From Alectoria sarmentosa (Eukaryota > Ascomycota > Lecanoromycetes > Lecanorales > Parmeliaceae): a stretch of 64,000 bases of DNA. The stretch is taken from the NCBI GenBank assembly GCA_009733775.1, contig WOGZ01000169.1:1-64000 (forward strand). The letters run 5' to 3'. Below are positions 61,583-64,000 of the stretch, one piece after another. The stretch's first letter is position 1. Every line of letters begins with the position of its first letter. Under the pieces are notes generated by a model. The model was given only the letters and a program-made list of their open reading frames with translations. It did no database searches and had not been told where the DNA came from. Both the position numbers and the translations under genes were made by a program.

Positions 61583-62298
61583 CCCCGTTGAATATCCTCC
61601 TTAATAGACCAGTATAACTTGTATCTCTAGACTCAGGCGCCATAGCCGAAAATATTTCTCTTCATCGTTCCGTACGTACAATATACTTTCTTCACCTGAT
61701 TCCCCACCTTCACGATCCCAAATTTCTAACCTTACCCTCGTCTCCTACCTCAAGCACAGCCAAATGCAGCCTTAAAAGCAACATTCTACACACTGCCCAT
61801 TCGACCACGAACCCAACCTCCATCGCGCATCCACGGACTACAAAATCTCCCGCCAGCTACCAAATCGCCACACCCAAACTCACCTACAAGCACCCCTCTC
61901 CAGCCGCAGCAACAACGAGCGCTGGGTAAGAGCAACGTGATCCATCCCCCGACAACAAAGTCTTCCGCGCTGATAAATAATCGTGGAGGGAGCATATAAA
62001 CAGATCCCAGCAAGATCTCGCATGTAAATCACGAAAAGAATTCAATATCAAAAGCCAGCCAGGGGCGATATGTACAACAAAAACGCCATCCGCCTTCCCA
62101 AAACACCAATCAATCAATCAATCAATCAGCCAAGAAAAGCGCACCTATCAGATCATTCATTACGTTGCCTTGTCAAGGAGTTCTTATCACTCCCCTCGCG
62201 ACCATTGAAGCCACCCTGGAAAAAAAGTCAGGCCTCGTTCGCTTTTCCGACTGAATCTCCCCATCATCAACCCCTTCCACCCCTGATTTATCCCCCGA
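61583..62298. other. Intergenic, C-rich near its right end
   Basis: Only short frames. A CAATCAAT tandem word occurs at about 62108-62128. From about 62270 the plus strand is strongly C/T-rich because the acidic repeat protein is coded on the opposite strand. Confidence 0.5.
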
Positions 62299-62682
62299 TC
62301 ACCTTTCCCCCCCCTCCACCTCCACCTCCTCCATCTCCACCCCCCCCTCGCTCTCCACACCCTGCATGCCTTCCTCCCCCTCCCCCTCCCCCTCCCTCTC
62401 TCCATCTTCCTCAACGCCCTCCATCTCGCCCTCCTTGCCCGGAGTCTTTTCCTCGACGTCCTGCATTTCGCTCTCGTCCCCCGTTTCAATCTCAGTACCA
62501 GTATTGGTACCTTCGACGCCTTCCATCTTACCCTCGCCTTCTCCTCCTTCCGCTTCCGCTTCTTCGTCTCCATGGGGGTGGGCGGGCACTTCGATGCCGT
62601 CCATCTCGTCGTCGTCGGCGGCGGCGGCGGGGGAGAGGTCGCTTTTCTGGAGAGTGAGGGGAGGGCGTGGTGCGGTTGCCAT
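62299..62682 (-). CDS. Acidic repeat protein, unknown
   Basis: From ATG 62682 the minus frame gives 127 residues, MATAPRPPLTLQKSDLSPAAA followed by DDDEMDGIEVPAHPHGDEE. The rest is built from about five imperfect units of ~15-19 residues centred on M-(E/Q)-x-VE (KMEGVEGT, EMQDVEEK, EMEGVEED, GMQGVESE, EMEEVEVE), with Glu/Gly spacers. It is strongly acidic. The reading frame is clear, but the stop at 62299 may be replaced by splicing to exons further left. No function is implied; acidic low-complexity segments of this sort occur in chromatin and RNA-associated proteins. Confidence 0.55.
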   Translation of the reverse strand: MATAPRPPLTLQKSDLSPAAAADDDEMDGIEVPAHPHGDEEAEAEGGEGEGKMEGVEGTNTGTEIETGDESEMQDVEEKTPGKEGEMEGVEEDGEREGEGEGEEGMQGVESEGGVEMEEVEVEGGER

Positions 62683-63376
62683 TGGTTGCTTTTGTGGATT
62701 GGATGGATGGATTGGATGGATGGATGGTGGAGTTGTGGTAGAGTTGTGGGAGGTTATGATGTGTATTGTGGATCTAGTGGCTAGGAAGAAATTGTTTGGA
62801 CGGTGTTGATATTCGAGACGCAAGCAAGCAAGCAAGCAGTGTGGAATGGTGCTTTGAAAGATGGAAGAATAGAAAGATAAGCTTGGTGATATTCTCTGCA
62901 GATTGTGATTAAAATGCATTATCCTCTCCTGTGACAAGAAAAATGAGTCAAGCCCGCAAGAAAGAAAGAAAGAAAAAAAGAAATCGCAAATGGCTCATAC
63001 CAAGCCGGGGGAAAAAAAAGAGGCCGAATATTCGATTATAACGTACAAGCCGCAAAGAAAGCAGTAGAAAGAATTCCCACCTTGGCGAGCATAATCATGT
63101 TGTACTAGGCGCAGAGAAAGCAATAGAAAGAATCCCAGCCTTGGCGAGGATGATAATAACTGGTCCTCCTCGTACGCCAACCCCAATCGACGAGCGCAGC
63201 AAAAGTCGCGCCTCAACAAACATAGCAGCAGAGAAACAACATCAAGACCTCCACCCATAACAAACCGCTCCATCCCCCATCCTCCCCCCCACCAATCCAC
63301 CCTTCAACCCCCCTCTCACACCACCAATCCACCCTTCAACCCCCCTCTCACACCGACCCCCCCCCCCTTCCTCACT
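62683..63376. repeat. Intergenic with several short tandem and direct repeats
   Basis: (ATGG)n-like words at about 62697-62730, AAGC repeats at about 62820-62838, an AAAG-rich tract near 62958-62982, a ~45-bp direct repeat at 63051-63098 and 63111-63155, and a 32-bp tandem pair at 63291-63354 (starting ACCAATCCACCC). No gene is seen. Confidence 0.75.
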
Positions 63377-63637
63377 TCACCTCTCCTCCGCCTTCGCAAG
63401 TTCCAGCATCAACACATCCAACAGATTAGCATGGCCGACCACAAATCTTAGGTCCCTTCCACCTCCTTCAGCCGCCCTCATTAGTTTCTCGAGTGCCGCG
63501 TCCGTAAAGGAGGGTATCTGCGCCGCAAGGAGGCGTTGCGGTTTCTGCGGTGGGGGGGATGTATAGGAGACGCGGAGGACGGGTGATGTGGGTGTGGTGG
63601 GCGGTGGGAGCTGGTGGCGGATGTTTGAGGAGGGCAT
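63377..63637 (-). CDS. Small 86-residue protein, unknown function
   Basis: ATG 63637 starts MPSSNIRHQLPPPTTPTSPV. The N-terminal half is Pro/Ser-rich; the C-terminal half (about 38-84) is helical: AQIPSFTDAALEKLMRAAEG, then RDLRFVVGHANLLDVLMLELAKAEE. I recall similar short proteins with this closing segment in filamentous ascomycetes, without known role. It is intronless as drawn; the start is in a plausible context. Confidence 0.55.
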   Translation of the reverse strand: MPSSNIRHQLPPPTTPTSPVLRVSYTSPPPQKPQRLLAAQIPSFTDAALEKLMRAAEGGGRDLRFVVGHANLLDVLMLELAKAEER

Positions 63638-64000
63638 CGTGGAGAGAGATAGAGGGCTGGGTTGAGGGATTGTGGCGAGGTTGGGTTATTGATGGGTTGA
63701 GAGAGAGAGAGTGGGCGAGGGTGATGATGTGATGGGTTTTTGGTCATTGGTTGTATGTATTAGAGCATGGTTGTGGTGAGGGGGGGAAGTATGGATGACA
63801 GTTAGCGGGATATTATAATGCCTTTTTGTTTAAAAAGAATTTCGATCATGATCAGTCAATTGCCTCAAAAAGCCGCAAGTCAGCATGAGATGCTTGTTAT
63901 GGAAAGTAAGCCGGGATCAAATAGACAAGCCGCCAATAGTCATAGAAATTTTTATTACAGAAAGAAAGTGAAGAACAGATGAACCATTCGCGACCTCCGT
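63638..64000. other. Right edge of window, nothing recognised
   Basis: A GA-rich tract at about 63694-63715 and normal sequence to the end. Any gene beyond this point is cut off. Confidence 0.5.

Noticed and set aside
1..64000. tRNA or rRNA genes
   Set aside because: No convincing tRNA B-box (GGTTCRANYCC) with matching arms or rRNA core sequence was noticed by eye; a tRNAscan run would settle this.

Overview
This window looks like genomic DNA of a filamentous ascomycete (Pezizomycotina). The evidence is intron-bearing genes with short introns (about 49-230 nt) and GTRNGY donors, a HET-domain gene, an APSES/ankyrin (Mbp1-like) transcription factor, an RTA1-type membrane protein, a twin-CX9C complex I subunit, and long AT-rich blocks of RIP-like decay. 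A leotiomycete is my guess only. All exon models were made by hand from reading frame, splice signals and remembered family motifs; no search was run.

Layout. 1-2.9 kb: AT-rich decayed repeat block. 2.9-15.3 kb: gene-bearing segment with a GT32 glycosyltransferase (+), a SprT-like metalloprotease (-), a TesB-like acyl-CoA thioesterase (-), a 4 kb gene-poor stretch and a four-helix membrane protein (+). 15.3-16.5 kb: second AT-rich block. 16.5-20.2 kb: small GC-normal island carrying a HET-domain gene (-). 20.2-31.6 kb: a large AT-rich block with two pairs of direct repeats that suggest nested retroelements. 31.6-64 kb: gene-dense segment with a secreted protein (-), a membrane-anchored pepsin-like protein (+), transaldolase (+), an MFS transporter (+), aspartokinase (-), an RTA1-like protein (+), a small secreted protein (+), a ricin-lectin/GH13 fusion (-), a coiled-coil protein (+), NDUFB7 (-), an Mbp1-like APSES factor (+), an NLR-like N-terminal/ankyrin protein (+), an acidic repeat protein (-) and an 86-aa protein (-).

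There is no obvious single operon-like system. Local relationships that may matter are: transaldolase followed by an MFS transporter 395 bp away; divergent promoters for NDUFB7/Mbp1 and for the GH13 fusion/coiled-coil protein; and a HET gene isolated between decayed repeat blocks. The AT blocks show a distinctive decay signature: surviving cytosines are mostly in CpG, so CpA, CpT and CpC appear to have been converted while CpG was spared. One repeat pair (20170-20319 versus 32007-32156) aligns without gaps. Almost all of its differences are C-to-T or G-to-A in the left copy, which shows the decay directly.

The strongest candidates for something new are the CpG-sparing decay with local strand asymmetry, the ricin/GH13 fusion with an altered region IV, the pepsin-like protein lacking its first catalytic Asp, and the NACHT-less N-terminal/ankyrin protein.
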